Below the pieces are notes generated by a model. That model did not search any database, had not been told where the DNA came from, and saw nothing but the letters and a program-made list of their open reading frames with translations. Shown here piece by piece: positions 25,101 through 37,341 of a stretch of DNA of 64,000 nt (positions within the stretch are counted from its first letter, which is position 1; every line of letters begins with the position of its first letter). Origin of the DNA: Scolanthus callimorphus (Eukaryota > Cnidaria > Anthozoa > Actiniaria > Edwardsiidae); contig CM066919.1 in assembly GCA_033964015.1 (NCBI GenBank), positions 25,305,204 through 25,369,203 on the forward strand, written 5' to 3'. Made by a program: the position numbers and the translations under genes.

Positions 25101-26519
25101 TATTAAGCTAATTATCAACAGAAGCTAACATTCATTTTGAGCTGTGCTAAATTTATTTCTTGTTAAACGCTCTTCTTACTTTCCGTTTTCTGTTCCTCAT
25201 GTTCTTGCTAAATCGTACATAATAGCACTGCCCGCAAATAGTACAAAACTAGTCAAGGCGGGCAGTGAAAATATAATACACTTGCACTTTTCAGTCGTAT
25301 CAAAAAAGGTGTCGTTTTCTTCGATCACGAAACGTTCAATGCCGACTTACAACTTTGTATATTACAAGAGCTCCACCAAGGATGTAATGCACTGCCAGCG
25401 TTAGACTGGCAAATTGCCACAAAATTCAGCCACAAAATGTAGCGCATGCGCGACAAGTACCGAATATAGTGAACCTGGGATCGTAGGATTCCCAGCCCCT
25501 CGCGAGTCAATAAGAAGAGCTCGCGATTGATGAAATCTGGAGCACAATAATTTTCTCCGAACCAAAATATTCAATGGGATCAGGGAGCAGAGGTAGATGA
25601 ATTCTTCGGTGATAACTCTTCGTACACTGGTACAAGTAAACATTGGCCAGGTAGATCATAAGTGTACAATAGGCGATTTGCACTAACCGGGTCACGTTAA
25701 TTACCCAAATCCCATACATTCTGAATAAAAACTTCAAAATTCAACTCGCTGCCATTTGCTCCAGGTTAGAGATTTTAAGCTGAAACTTTGGTTTCTGACT
25801 AATATCGATTGATTCTTTGCCATTTCTAGAATGGATTTCGACAAAACACCTCGTTAAGAGGTAGTTGGGGTCACTTGACCGGGTTAGTGCAAATGGCCTA
25901 TTAGCTGTAAACTTGAGAGTCGGCAATGATATTAATCGACCAGTTTGAGAAACAGCGAATTAATTAAATAGCGGCTTTTAGTCGTAAGTTATATAGGACT
26001 GCAATTTGCGAACCATTGGTCACTAAGGGCTAGAGCTAGTAGGGCAAACGTAGCACTTGAACAATGTGATTTCTAAGTGATCAGTGTGTCAACAAATGAA
26101 CGCATTGTTTACGTGATATTTTGCAGCATTGATCGTGAAGTGTCTAAAAATCAGATTTCTTTGAACCCGCTAAATTTCCATGGCCGATCAGTGCCCAAAC
26201 TGAAGAGGAGAATTCTACAGTTCGAAAGTGATAAAAACTATGTGTTGATCCCAAGATGTAATGCGAGAGAGGAAACATGATACTCTTTGGTCGGGGATGA
26301 TCGTCCGGAATTTCAGTTTCACTCCTATAATGTAAAGATACTAAAAGGGCGCGGTTCAATTAAGTTTTTACCCTAAAGATCCATCAAGAAATTTCCGTCT
26401 TTTTTTTCCGACTTGTTACCAAGTACTCTCTGTCTCATAAGGTTTTTAAAATGTGCTTTGTGTCTTGCCGCTGTTTTAGAGCCCTAAAAGATACCTATCT
26501 TCCTTGAATCTTATTGCAG
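19174..26519. repeat. Four-unit tandem array, 1.7-2.0 kb per unit, 5' of protease copy 2
   Basis: Units are 19174-21159, 21160-22884, 22885-24624 and 24625-26519. Unit 2 lacks a block after about 22650, and unit 3 lacks the first ~250 bp. Unit 1 carries a 65-bp duplication at 19188-19320. Each unit holds a block closely matching intron 1 of protease copy 2 (18186-18330), while the block TTTTAATTGCAGGGATATTGG resembles the upstream flank of protease copy 1 near 4990-5020. No protease exon was found in any unit. The short open frames kept across units (around 20054-20257, for example) overlap each other in several frames and follow the general DNA identity, so I do not call them genes. Confidence 0.9.
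20285..20511. mobile_element. MITE inside each array unit, AGGC-ATTTGCACTAAC ends
   Basis: The left end AGGCGATTTGCACTAAC and right complement AGGCCATTTGCACTAAC each run into a GGTCACGTGACC palindrome. Copies also lie at 22197-22422, 23744-23967 and 25671-25899. The flanks joined without the element read GTACAATTAGCTG, exactly as at 18191-18203 in protease copy 2 intron 1, so that intron preserves the empty site. The target duplication appears to be two bases (AT). Confidence 0.8.
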
Positions 26520-27060
26520 ATCAATATCACCCCTAAAAGAGACCAAAACCCGCGATCTTAACCCTAATGATACGACGGATCAAGAGTCCCCCCTGTTCAT
26601 GTCTACACCATGTACATGGGCAATTAGCTGTACACTTGAGAGCCGGCGCAATGATATCAATAGACTATTTTGAGAAACCCGCGTACGGAAAATCAGCTAT
26701 TCGATGAATTTTGCCCAAAGTAGCCGTCAATCTTTTGTGGTATTGCTGTCTCAAAATCGTAATTAGCTTATAATATTTGGGAGATTTTTGAGTCAGACAG
26801 ATTATATTTGGAATCATACTAATAATTGTAATTCAGCTCTAAGCTGCAAAAAGTATAATAAACATATTATTATTGCTGCGAGCAAAGCGAGCAGCATACT
26901 ATTTCGAACGGTGGGATCTCTGTGGCGCACGATATTACTGAAGGCAAAGTCGATTTCGTGGGCTAGCGATGGATGATTTTGGATGATGGATGATGGATTG
27001 AGTCCTATCTCCTTTACATTTATCGCAGCACTTTACTTTCAATAGAAACCGCTAGTTATT
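26520..27060. other. Intergenic, no gene seen
   Basis: Just past the array, 26620-26690 is another diverged piece of the protease intron-1 block (TTAGCTGTACACTTGAGAG), without the MITE found in the array units. Around 26970-26995 is a short GATGGATGATT microsatellite. Nothing coding is recognised. Confidence 0.5.
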
Positions 27061-27065
27061 ATATA

Positions 27066-27437
27066 CAAACAAGAGTGGATTAACAAGAGTTACTGTTTCG
27101 TACAGTATTTGTCCACATCACAGTCAGAAAAGTGTCTATTTTTAGATTTAAATTTCGCGCGCGAAAGTATTTCGAATGCTCAGGTTCGAATGCTCGTATA
27201 CCCAATACACAACAAATAGAGAATATCGTACCTTATCTTTGCGACTTTAAAGGTTTTTCGATTGATATGCGATTTTTTTTAGGCTGGATCTCACCACTTT
27301 TTGCGTGGCGAGAAAGTGGGAACCCTGTGGATGACGAATTTTCGCGGGAATCCTAGTTCTAAAAATAGACACTTTTCTGACTGTGATTCGGGCGTACATA
27401 GTAAATATGGAAACTCTTGGTAATCCACTCTTATAGT
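27066..27437. mobile_element. MITE with perfect 30-bp inner inverted repeat
   Basis: 27117-27146 and 27358-27387 are perfect reverse complements (core CAGTCAGAAAAGTGTCTATT). The match extends outward imperfectly through AAGAGTGGATTA on each side. Confidence 0.75.
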
Positions 27438-27598
27438 ACATAGACTCGGATCCATATAAATTTAAATAAACATATTCTCCCATATTTTTTCATGTCTTCA
27501 ACATAATTTCTTTCCGGAAAGAGAAGCAACTCACTCATCTGTAAACTTTGCAATTTTCCTTTGCGCTAAGGTGAAAATAATAATTATATTAATAATAA

Positions 27599-27630
27599 TT
27601 ATCAGGAATCCCCCCCGGGATTCCTGATAA
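27599..27630. repeat. Perfect 14-bp palindrome with C4 loop
   Basis: TTATCAGGAATCCC and GGGATTCCTGATAA are separated by four C. It is hairpin-capable DNA with no gene evidence. Confidence 0.8.
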
Positions 27631-27810
27631 AAACGTGTCATCGACCAGTCATGTGCATGTGTGTGTACATTTCACCGACGTGCACGGAGCACAGGAGATG
27701 AGAGCAGTAAGGCAATTTCACACGCCAAAACGCACGAAAACGTATAATACGCATGTGGCGTCGACGGTTTTTTTTTTGCGTCGAGTCGTTGTTCTTGGTT
27801 TCGGTACTCC

Positions 27811-28606
27811 TAGTCCGGCGGATTAGAGCAAATTTTCGAGGAAATTGCGCATTTTAGGTTAAAGCTCCAATTTTTTTGCCAGGTGATAGTTTTCAATGTA
27901 TTTTTAAATCGTAGATATGGAGGCACGCTAGAATTCTTTCGTAGCGAAAGCTAGGGAGGTTTTAGAGTGAACTATTGTTTAGCTCAATAGCAGCCATTTT
28001 GAATGCTTTGTTATTCAAATGAGGTTTAGAACTTAGCTTTGCGAACTTTCAAGTTGTTCTCTAGACTGCACAGCCATAGCAGCTCAACATTTGCTAATTC
28101 TGAACTATGGATTGGTTTGACTGACTTCGGTTGAACGTCTCCTTAGAGTTTTAGATGATTATTAAATGTCACGACCAGTTTATTGGGAATGTTTATAATT
28201 TATATTGTAAAACAATAGCCTGACTGAGATTTGATAAAATGTTTCAAGAATGACCAACAAATTCTAAAAAATATCAAGATAATTGTACCATGTGTCGAAT
28301 ATGTAAAAAGAAGCTTGTCTCTGAAACTTTCACATGATATTTTCTACCTAGTACTGTGCTATACTCTATAAACACGGACGATAGAAGATTTCACTAAGTG
28401 CCGCAGAGCTCATGAAAACAAAGGATTCAAAGATGGCTGCCAATGGCAAAACAATGGTTCACATTAAAACTGTTCTAGCTTTCGCTACGAATAAAATTTA
28501 GCGTGCTCCATATCTTATCTTCAATAAACTACTAAAAACTATTGACATGCAAAGTTTGGTGTCTTTAGCCAAAAGTGCGCAATTTTTACGCTAATCCGCC
28601 GGACTA
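27811..28606. mobile_element. Foldback element with long inverted repeats, TAGTCCGGCGGATTAG ends
   Basis: The 16-bp ends TAGTCCGGCGGATTAG are perfect inverted repeats. Similarity continues inward for about 150 bp, for example CGTAGCGAAAGCTAG near 27942 and its complement near 28480. No open frame is recognised in the middle. Confidence 0.75.
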
Positions 28607-28679
28607 TCCCCCGCGCGGTCCCATTTGGTAGGACTTTTTACATTTTCTCCCGCTCTGCTTGAGGATCATTTCTGTGGAG

Positions 28680-29010
28680 CGAAACATTCGTCCCCAAAGC
28701 TCCTCGCTCCTGATCGGGAGGCTCTGGTGACAGCGACTGACGCTTGCGTATCAGGCAGAAAATGTTGCTTTTATGCCTTAAAAAAATAGCTTTTGAGCGC
28801 GTGTAGAGGTCGTTGGTGGGGAAAAGATGATGCGCGCCGTTTCAGCCTGACTAAAATAGCCTGTGAAAATGTGAAGTGAAAATACGCCTGCATGCGTAGC
28901 GGCTCTAAAAGGAATGGAATTCGGGGCGAGCGAAAATCGGAAATAGCGCGGGCCTCTGCGGGGTGTGACGAGCCGGGGAGCTCTCCGAGAGTACGAGAAT
29001 GTGGCGCGAA
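28680..29010. mobile_element. Diverged copy of the CTCGTACCCAGAGCTC MITE
   Basis: CAAAGCTCCTCG...GGGAGGCTCTGGTGACAGC at the left and GACGAGCCGGGGAGCTCTCC...GTACGAGAATG at the right match the ends of the element at 32551-32770. The interior is longer and different, suggesting an internal insertion or replacement. Confidence 0.6.
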
Positions 29011-30539
29011 AAAAATACAGCTCTGACATTTAACATCCAGGTGGTGTCAAATAACAAAACATGCCGCAGTTCTGCCTTGTTTCGCTCCTCATGTCCCTGA
29101 GCCTCTACATAGTCGTGCAGGTCGTCGTGTGGTGGTTTTGTTTGTCAGGGCTTATTATATATATCTCGCCTGTTCTTATAGTTCACTAATGCATATTTTC
29201 CGATCCCGAATGCTACTATTTTGGTGACAGAAAATGTTGTGTCAATTGATAGCAACATGAATTCTTCTTTAATCTTTGTTTGACAAGCTTACAAGCCGCT
29301 ACTGTAACTCAAACATCCGGTGGCGGTTCTTTGAGAAGCATTTTTACAGTAGCTGGATAAAACATAAAATTATTGTCAATATTGCCCCCTCAAACGTCTG
29401 CGACACCGAAGCTCGCGCGCGACACAAAACAGTGAATTCCGGGAGCTTCTTCAAGCCAATCAGATAACGCGGAATTGGATACCCACTCGGATTTGGTAGG
29501 TACTAAATGTAAGTTAGTTTTATGTCTTTTATTTTACAACGCTACTCCTGCCAACATTACAGTTTATTTCCACAGGAGGCGCTAGCTATATACTATTTAT
29601 ACAATAAACGCTAGATAGATAGATGGTTTATCAAAAATTATCCTTACAGTTCCCGTTGAAATGTGTCGTTTTCTAAAATTATATGGAAGTTTCTACTTAC
29701 CATATTTGGAGTTACAGAAGTTTTCCTAGCTTATTTCGTACCCTAAATTGCCAAAACGTTCGACAAAACTTGCAGATTTTGGAGAGAAACGCTCTTCGCG
29801 TTGGCCACCATCTTTGCTTTTGTCCCCAGTAGCCCGGAAATAGCTACACAGGTAGCCCCGTCACGCACGGGTAAGCATTGACAAGAACGACACATTTATC
29901 TTGATTGAAGCCTAGAGGCACAAACCTCCCCAAACCTGCCTGATATTTGAGCACATTATAATTATTTGATCTAGTTATCTGTCACGTTGTGCGCGGCATG
30001 CATGCGGCATGCACGGGTCACGTGCTACGGAAATTCCCCACAAGGTGGTGATAGATAGCATCGCAATTGGCGACTCAAATGACTTTGTTTGTTTACGTTG
30101 CCTCATGGGATTCTCCTTTTCTCATTATATAATTCTGCGAACTGTGCGTGAGCAATATTTTCCGCGAGGCTAAGCGTGGAAAAACATCCCCTGCTTTGGA
30201 TTAAAGTACATAATATGTTTATTTTTGCGTTTCTCAGTAATGGTTATATTTTCAGATTGTTTTTTAGTTGCGTCAGCGCACCGTATGATGCTGTGGCGAG
30301 TTTTGTTTTGACGGGGGATTGCGGGAGGGTGAGCGCTATCTGGAAAGTATCATTTCCGGTGGGACACGTGAGTACTTCCGGTAATTTAAATATTTATAAT
30401 TTTATAATCCATAAGACAAATTGATTAGCGCGCGGGGACTTTATTGTACACGCGGGAAATTAAAGATCCTGTGGCAGTTTATACCCCTTTGTTATTGTTT
30501 TCATTCAATAATCACAACACGAATTTCGTGTAGATCGAA
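29011..30539. other. Intergenic, no gene seen
   Basis: No exon series, RNA gene or long inverted repeat was recognised. CACGTG-containing sequence occurs near 30017 and 30364, and a GCATGCATGCGGCATGC palindromic stretch near 29995-30013. Confidence 0.4.
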
Positions 30540-32110
30540 ATCTCAAGCAAACAAAGTGGGTTTTACACTTGATCAGAAACATATAAGTGAGTTGAAACGT
30601 GTAACAGACGAATGAATCTGATGTGACAACCTGCGAACAACTCGCGATCACTAAACACCATATTTGGAAAACAATGTCCTTGCGTGCAGCCAATCAAAAT
30701 TCAGATGTGACTTTTCACTGCACACGGCGAGGAAGTCACTATATCCCAATGGGTGAAACCAGAACGGGCCCAAATACTTAGATTTTTTCAGAAAACTTCA
30801 AAGAAAAAAAGCTTTTAAAAATTATTGCTGATTCGATCCTGGACCAACATCATTATAAACCCGAGACTCTAACCACTAGGCTACGAGGGAGTTTGCTGGT
30901 CAGGTCACTAATTTTATGGCATTTTATGTAATTTATCATATATAGAACGAGGAATATACAGTAAAAATCATATCTAAAACAAACCAAAACCCATCCTTAC
31001 TCTAATCCCTAACAAATTACTGTTTTAGGACAGTTCTCTACACTTCTTGAATAAAACGAAGTATGATAAAAGATTTATATAGATTTCTGGTTTCAACCAT
31101 TGGGATATAGTGATTTCCACACGGCGAGCACGGCAGGCTTCGGTGCTCGTTTTGCAAAGCTACATTCTGATTCATCGATGCTTGCAGATTTTTGGAAGCC
31201 TTACCGGCTTTTCTACGAGATTTCCTGCTGGAAAACCAATGAACTTTGTAAGAAGAACTTCCAAGCTCAACCAAAATGCATAAATTTCTCAGAAGGAGAA
31301 AAATAATTCAGGAATTGAGCATATTTTGCAAAGTTAAAACTCACACCACTGTCAGACTCAGTTTCGGGACTTCAAGAAAAAGAAGTTGGCCAAGCAGATT
31401 TTTATGGCTAGGAACTCTGAGAAGCTATTGAAGAAATAACCAGAACGGGAGAAATGAATATCAACGTCGGCTGGATTCTGTTGATCGAAAAGGAACTAAT
31501 TTACACGTAGGAACGAAGGAGATAAAGCTCGGCTATTTGCAAGGGATCCGTTCTTATGAAACAACAAACACAGAAGAAGGGGAGTAGTTCTCCAGTGCTC
31601 TTAGTTATAAACTTCAAGATATGTGGTCGTTGAATTTGTACCGGAAAATGAGATGCCAAAGAAAGAACGAAGGATCCAATCAAGCCAAAACAAACAAGTA
31701 AGGCTCAACAAAAAAAATGTGGTTGTTTTTTTCTTTCAGTAGTGAACTAAAAACGTTTAGTTTATAAATTAACTTAAGCTTATCGATTTTATTTCTTTAT
31801 AAATTGTTATCTTTAGATTTTTATTTGTTCTTCTTCGTGGTGCTTTTAAGCCTTATTTTTGATGGATTTTGAGCATGGAAAAGAAACAGTTCTCAACTCA
31901 TTCTTGTGCTTCTGTTGTGGGGAGTTCGCGCGCGTTATTTTTAGAAAACATGACGAATAACATCTCCCGTTGCTGATTGGCTAAGCGAAGAATCTGTTGC
32001 TTTCCAAATATGGTGTTTTTTGATCGCGAGTTGTTCGCAGGTTGTCGCGCTGTTACACGTTTCAACTCACTTATATGTTTCTGACTTGATTAAACGAAAA
32101 TCGAAAATAT
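30540..32110. mobile_element. 1.6-kb inverted-repeat element with a nested MITE
   Basis: About 140 bases at 30540-30680 (with GAAACATATAAGTGAGTTGA and CGAACAACTCGCGATCA) recur in reverse complement at about 31995-32110. Nested inside, at about 30719-31132, is another inverted-repeat element with arms TCACTATATCCCAATGG. No transposase frame was recognised. Confidence 0.6.
30826..30892 (-). pseudogene. tRNA-like relic or SINE head
   Basis: On the minus strand TAGCCTAGTGGTTAGAG looks like a tRNA D-arm/A-box, followed about 35 bases later by GGATCGAATC, close to the B-box consensus GGTTCGANTCC. The flanking acceptor strands do not pair well. It lies inside the nested MITE at 30719-31132. Best read as a degenerate tRNA or tRNA-derived repeat; a functional tRNA is unlikely. 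Confidence 0.4.
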
Positions 32111-32464
32111 CGCACCACATCCCCCTACATCAGCCGATGGAAATGGATGATTTCAAGTGAATTGGTCCCGGCGTGTCGTCTCGAACATTCGATCCCTTTA
32201 GAGATCGAACCGGATCGTACTCACTCAAAAATCTGGAGATCGAACCAGATCGAACCCAGATCGAACTTGATCGAACAATAAAATTTTAACTTCTTTTGAC
32301 AACTACAATCATGTGCCGTGCTAGAATGGTTGATCATATGAGCTTTCTCTTGAGGTTTTTTCACAATAAACTTTAATGGCTCTTAAACGGTTGTACGTAC
32401 CGAGAATCTAACATCTACAACGTCACACTGTGCGTCGTAAAGTGCCTCTAAGGGCTGGTTCACA

Positions 32465-33440
32465 CACGAGCGCAAGCACAAGCGCAACGATATCAAACTG
32501 ATACAGTTCCCTTATGTGGTTTAGAACGCAAGCGCAGACGCAAGTGCAACATTCTCGTACCCAGAGCTCCCCGGCTCGTCTCCTCGCGGGGGAGGCTCTG
32601 GTGACAGCCACTGACGCATGCGCGAGATTTGATACAGAGCCGTTGAGAGAAAAGATCTTTCTGCGCATGCACCAACGTTCAAAACCAGCCAATCAGCAAA
32701 GGTCCTCAAATGGATGTCACCAGAGCCTCCCCTGCGAGCAGACGAGCCGGGGAGCTCTGGGTACGAGAATGCAAGTGCAAGGATATCAAACTGATACATT
32801 TCCCTTATGTGGTTTAGAACGCAAGCGTGAGACGCAAGTGCAAGGATATCATCTTTATCTTTAAATTGCCAATAGAGCGAGCTAATCCGGCAATGAGGGT
32901 CGGCGGTGGCACGTGCACACCGGCTACACTGACAACGAACGAGTAAAATAAATAAATAAATAACGGACGAATAAGTAATACATAAATGGACAAAGTGCAA
33001 CGAGGAGCATGACACTCAAGGCCGAACTAGCTCGCTCGCGAAAAAGGGCACAAAACTGCTTTACATTGTCGGTTTCTACGAAGTGGAATATAATTCCATA
33101 AAGGAACAGAACGAACAAAAAATGAAAATGAAAAATCAAACTGATACATTTCCCTTATGTGGTTTAGAACGCAAGCGCAAGGATATCAAACTGATACAGT
33201 TCCCTTTTGTGGTTTAGAACGCAAGCGCAGACGCAAGTGAAAGGATATCAAACTGATACAGTTCCCTTATGTGGTTTAGAACGCAAGCGCAAGGATATCA
33301 AACTGATAGAGTTCCCTTTTGTGGTTTAGAACGCAAGCGCAGACGCAAGTGCAAGGATCGATATCAAACTGATACAGTTCCCTTATGTGGTTTACACTAG
33401 AACACCAAGCGCAGACGCAAGCTCAAGGAAGTTGAGTTGA
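32465..33440. repeat. Satellite of ~60-bp units, interrupted by a MITE and a foreign insert
   Basis: Units have GGATATCAAACTGATACAG, TTCCCTTATGTGGTTTAGAA and CGCAAGCGCAGACGCAAGTG. About five copies lie in 33135-33440 and further copies at 32465-32550 and 32771-32870. The array is split by the MITE at 32551-32770 and by unrelated sequence at about 32875-33135. A reverse-oriented GCGCTTGCGTCTCC near 33495 suggests the array belongs to a larger inverted-repeat element. Confidence 0.8.
32551..32770. mobile_element. Intact CTCGTACCCAGAGCTC MITE inserted in a satellite
   Basis: This is a complete 220-bp copy with terminal inverted repeats of about 55 bp (ATTCTCGTACCCAGAGCTCC and complement). GCAAGTGCAA stands on both flanks and matches the uninterrupted satellite unit, giving a 9-10 bp target duplication. 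The interior carries NRF1-like CGCATGCGCGAG and a CCAATCAG box. Confidence 0.85.
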
Positions 33441-33695
33441 GACGTTTCCCTTGTGCTAAGCGCAAGAAACTAATTGATGTTATTTTTTGGCTTTTGCGCT
33501 TGCGTCTCCATGATGTTACTCTTACGTTGAGCTTGTACCCTGCGCGCGCTTCTTGCGCTCGTTTTTTAAACTAGCCCTGAAGAGAAACCGAACTTTGAGA
33601 AAGCATTTAGAAGAGCATTTTGTCAGCTCATTTTTAAACTGTAATACAAATTACCACTTCATTACCGGCCAATATAAAGTTAGGCCAAGACTCCA

Positions 33696-33833
33696 GGGGC
33701 CGGTTCCTAGACGGTCAGTTAAAAGTTATCTGTAGATAAACGCTTATCCAACGGATAAATCCTGAACAAATCCTATACAACAGATAACTTTTATCCATGG
33801 ATAACTTTATCCAACCTTTCAGAAACCGGCCCC
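33696..33833. mobile_element. 138-bp MITE, GGGGCCGGTT ends
   Basis: GGGGCCGGTT at the left and AACCGGCCCC at the right, with several TTATC/GGATAA repeats in between. Confidence 0.65.
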
Positions 33834-36257
33834 AGGAGTTTCCAGACGGAGTCGTAATAGGTTTCCAGGCGGAGCCGTAATTTCTAGGTAATAATCCTAC
33901 ATGGAAAGTTTATTTCCGGTTTTATTCCACCTGTACCAGATTGGCCTTCATCTTATAAAGTTTTGCCGGCTTTTACAGTTTCCGTGCCAAACTGCGTTAT
34001 TCAGTGATATACTAGACAAAGGATTCCACAATTTTTAGTGCTCATATGGTCGCCAAGGTATCGGAGGTCGACCACTAGTGACTATTTTATTTTCTGCTGA
34101 TTTAAATAGCGCAGAACTTCCTGATTCAAACAATCAGCAGAGACGAGCAACGTCGATCCAAAACTTTCCATTTGTTTTTCACCGAAAAAGGGAAGTTTAC
34201 CAGGCCCAATTTCGGGTGTACGTTCCTAGGGACCGTGAATTAAATAGTCTAGGGGAGACATGGCAAACCATTCAGGGGGTAGGTTAAGAGCTTACCGTGG
34301 ACAATCCTAGCCCCTTTCCACCACTACGGACACGCATATTGATAAATGCGCAACAAAAGAAGGCCCCCTTCTGTTCTCCGTGAAATTGAAAGAGAGGAAG
34401 TCAAAGGTAGATGCGCGCGCTGTGTCCTTTTTGAGACCACACATACAAAATCAAAACGGCATTATACTATATGTGAAACCAGATAGTGTTGTCTGCTTTA
34501 CAAGCATCCGGCTCAAACCTCATCTCAGTAAGTTCATTCTGTAATACCGCATTACAGGCGTTGTGTGACTAGAACACCAGCTTTTCACACTGTAACCCGG
34601 CACATGAGGTTGATGGATAGAAGTCCATAATGATGGTCGCTGTGCGGTTTCGTACTTGTCAAACTTTGACCGCTTGGCTATGTCGTGAAAGATTATTTTA
34701 GACTAACAGCTTTTCACCATTTCAACCACGACTACCCCAAAAGCCAGACTCATTAGAAAAAGCCATAATTTCTTTGTGACAACTTTTGGGTTAAAATAGG
34801 ATTTTACTCCTATCAAAAGCAAGAAAATTAGGAACGCGCTGTAGGAAAGTCTGCGAAAACAGTTGCTTTTTGTTTCAAAAGGGTAGGTGTTTTAGCTGAC
34901 TAAATGTTTGAGCTATTTACAGGGAGAACCAAAGCCACTCGAGTTTCCCTTTGAATGGCAATATCTTTATTCATAATTAAAAACGTGAAAAAGCGCAATT
35001 TACACACAAAAGTGACAAGTCTATGAGAAACACCAATTCACACAAATTCATGGTGATGAATGGCTCAAAGAGAGAATATCAGTAACGCTCGTTAAAAAAA
35101 TATTTTTCAGATCACCTCTAGAATTACTTGAAAGTTTTCACAACATTTTGCGTAAAATAAATTGAGTTAAAATGTAAGTATATCAATAATGGTAACTGGT
35201 GTGTTAAGTGCAATATGTTAGGGAACATTTGTAATTCCATGTGTTTGAAATTTTTATGTCAATAAATTGGTTTTGTAGCAAATGAAGTTTCTTGAAGACA
35301 AAGGGCAAAATTGGTTATTATCGAGGATAAACAAATGAAGGGCTTTTAAAAATCGTTCTCGTTTTTTGCTGGGTGATTTTTTGACAGTTCCATCGCCCAT
35401 CGAAGTATTAGAGGTTTAGTTAATAAATATTATCTTAGCAAAGAAATAAATTATATTTAACTAAGAATGTGTTTGTCTCCCTTAAAACCTTTAATTTGAC
35501 AGTTTCCATTTTTATATATGATGAAATCAAGGAGTAAGGGTGAATTTTCCCTTCGACATCAGTGATATGCTAAACTAGCCCTTTATCAATTTTGACATTG
35601 CCCAAGACAGAAACACCGGAGAAAGGGCAAGAGGTCGGTTCACGCGACAAGCTTACTGAGCCACAACATAGATGAATATTGTTTTCAGCCTAGCTAGACG
35701 GACACCCAAGCAGAACGGCTTTCAACAAATTTGAGGCAAAACGCGCTTTGACTAGGAGAATAAAGTCTTCTCTTCTCCTGTCGCAGACATCCTAAGGACC
35801 AAGCGAGAAATTGCGCTTACAATGAAAGATGCCCTTGTTTGGAGTTTAGGGAGGCTGATTACTAACTGTGAATCTGAACTGATAGAATCTGTCTGTCACT
35901 TGGGACTTGTTTAAGCAGCCTGTTTGCTCAGGACAGAGCAAAACAAAGCTTCGATCTGCATATTCCATAGGCTACTGTAAATTGGATATTCCATAGTCAG
36001 CCCACTAACAACCCCTAATCGCGCCTCTAATAAATTCTACATCGAGCCTTTTGCCAATTTGCAGGAAAAAACACGTTTCACTTGCAAAGCACCACTAGAA
36101 GCCAATCGCAGGTAACACAAGATCTCTTTTGTTGTTATAAGGTTCTTATTTCCTTTCTTTGGCAGAACAATTTATAATTCATAACACTGTACAATGGGGC
36201 CCGGTACAATGAGATACCCTGACACTGCTTTTATGATAAATTCAAAAAATTCCCGAT
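33834..36257. other. AT-rich intergenic and 3' flank of the TGIF-like gene
   Basis: No exons, RNA genes or strong repeats were recognised in about 2.4 kb. The part next to 36257 should contain the 3' untranslated region of the homeobox gene; no single polyadenylation signal could be chosen with confidence. Confidence 0.4.
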
Positions 36258-37341
36258 TTAACATGACAAAGAGGGTACTTCATGCAAGCATTTTTTCTGC
36301 TGCTGTCTGAAAGCTTCGGTGTTCAGAGCTACTTCTACTAATAAATTTATACTGCTGAAAGCATCAAATGTCTCTTCTAAGTCCTCCTCCTCGCCAGCAG
36401 AACTGGGGGGCGAGGGCTGTGAGTCGATACTGTCTTGGGAAAACCGATATGAGTCCTGACTAGTATAATAGTCTAATTCGTGTCCTTGATAGCCGCAAAT
36501 TGGGCTGGAGAGATACGTGTCTCTGTCTTCATCCACGTATGTTTTATCATAATCCTTACTAATTCCGGTTACAGTTCGATGAAATGCGGAATTTGTGGGC
36601 TTCATGTTTGCTCGGCGTGTTATAGTGTAGTTGCTCGGGTCTCTGCCTTCTCGCCGTATCATATCTGGGAGAATCCGTCTCCGTGCATTAATAAACCAAT
36701 TGCAAACTTGAAGAACAGAGAGATTCGCTGCTTTGGAGAGGTATTGTTTCTCGGCTTCGGACGGATACGCGTTGAATCTGTGCTCCAGAGCCATAGACGC
36801 AAAACATTGACCGAGTCTTTCGGGAGGTTGCCCCTTCGACGCTTCGGGCTTGAGGGGGCACGTGAGCGTGTTTCGTTTTCTTCTTTATCACTCTCTAGAT
36901 CGTCTCCTGCAATAATAACAAACAGTTAAACCTATTAAGCTATTTCCTAGCTATCAGAAACAGTGAAAATTACAAAGCATTAGTCCTTGTTAAGGAGTTG
37001 TCAGCCCAGTAAAAATCAATATAGTGCTAGGATTGTATGAGCTGTCATCAAGAGCACTGACGCAGAGAATCACGACAGAATATTATTCAAAACTTCTGCG
37101 CCCATACTTACCGAATGCAAAATTATTTTCAACACTAGAAAACCTTTATGTATTGGCCACAAAAATAGCCTAAAAGTTTTTCAATAAGGAAACTAAAAAG
37201 CGCGAGGGAGCCCTTACAATCCGTACCATTCATTCCCGACTCGAAGTGCGCTGTGCATTTGAACGGTAAATCATGGCATGTCCGGCTTGTAAACTTACCA
37301 TAGCGTTTGAGTCTATTGCCCCGTCCCGAATGTGGCGGCAT
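36258..37341 (-). CDS. TGIF: TGIF-like TALE homeobox transcription factor (one-base frame break in the homeodomain)
   Basis: Exon 1 is 37299-37341 (MPPHSGRGNRLKRY, phase 1 out) and exon 2 is 36258-36906. The encoded protein would be about 230 residues. After an acidic stretch comes KRRRGNLPKDSVNVLRLWL, then the TALE loop with NAYPSEAEKQ and the recognition helix VCNWFINARRRILPDM, followed by IRREGRDPSNYTITRR as in TGIF proteins. TGIF factors bind DNA in the nucleus and generally repress TGF-beta/Smad and retinoid targets. The C-terminal part is short and Ser/acid-rich. The frame changes between LRLWL and EHRFNAY (around 36790): one base is missing, consistent with GGG read as GG. There is no room for an intron, so this is an assembly error or a disabled allele. 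The ATG at 37341 is the first in frame after an upstream non-ATG stretch. Confidence 0.85.

Noticed and set aside
20016..25643. 67-100 codon frames repeated in each unit of the tandem array
   Set aside because: They overlap in different frames and are conserved only as much as the surrounding DNA; the fourth copy has an inserted base that breaks the frame.
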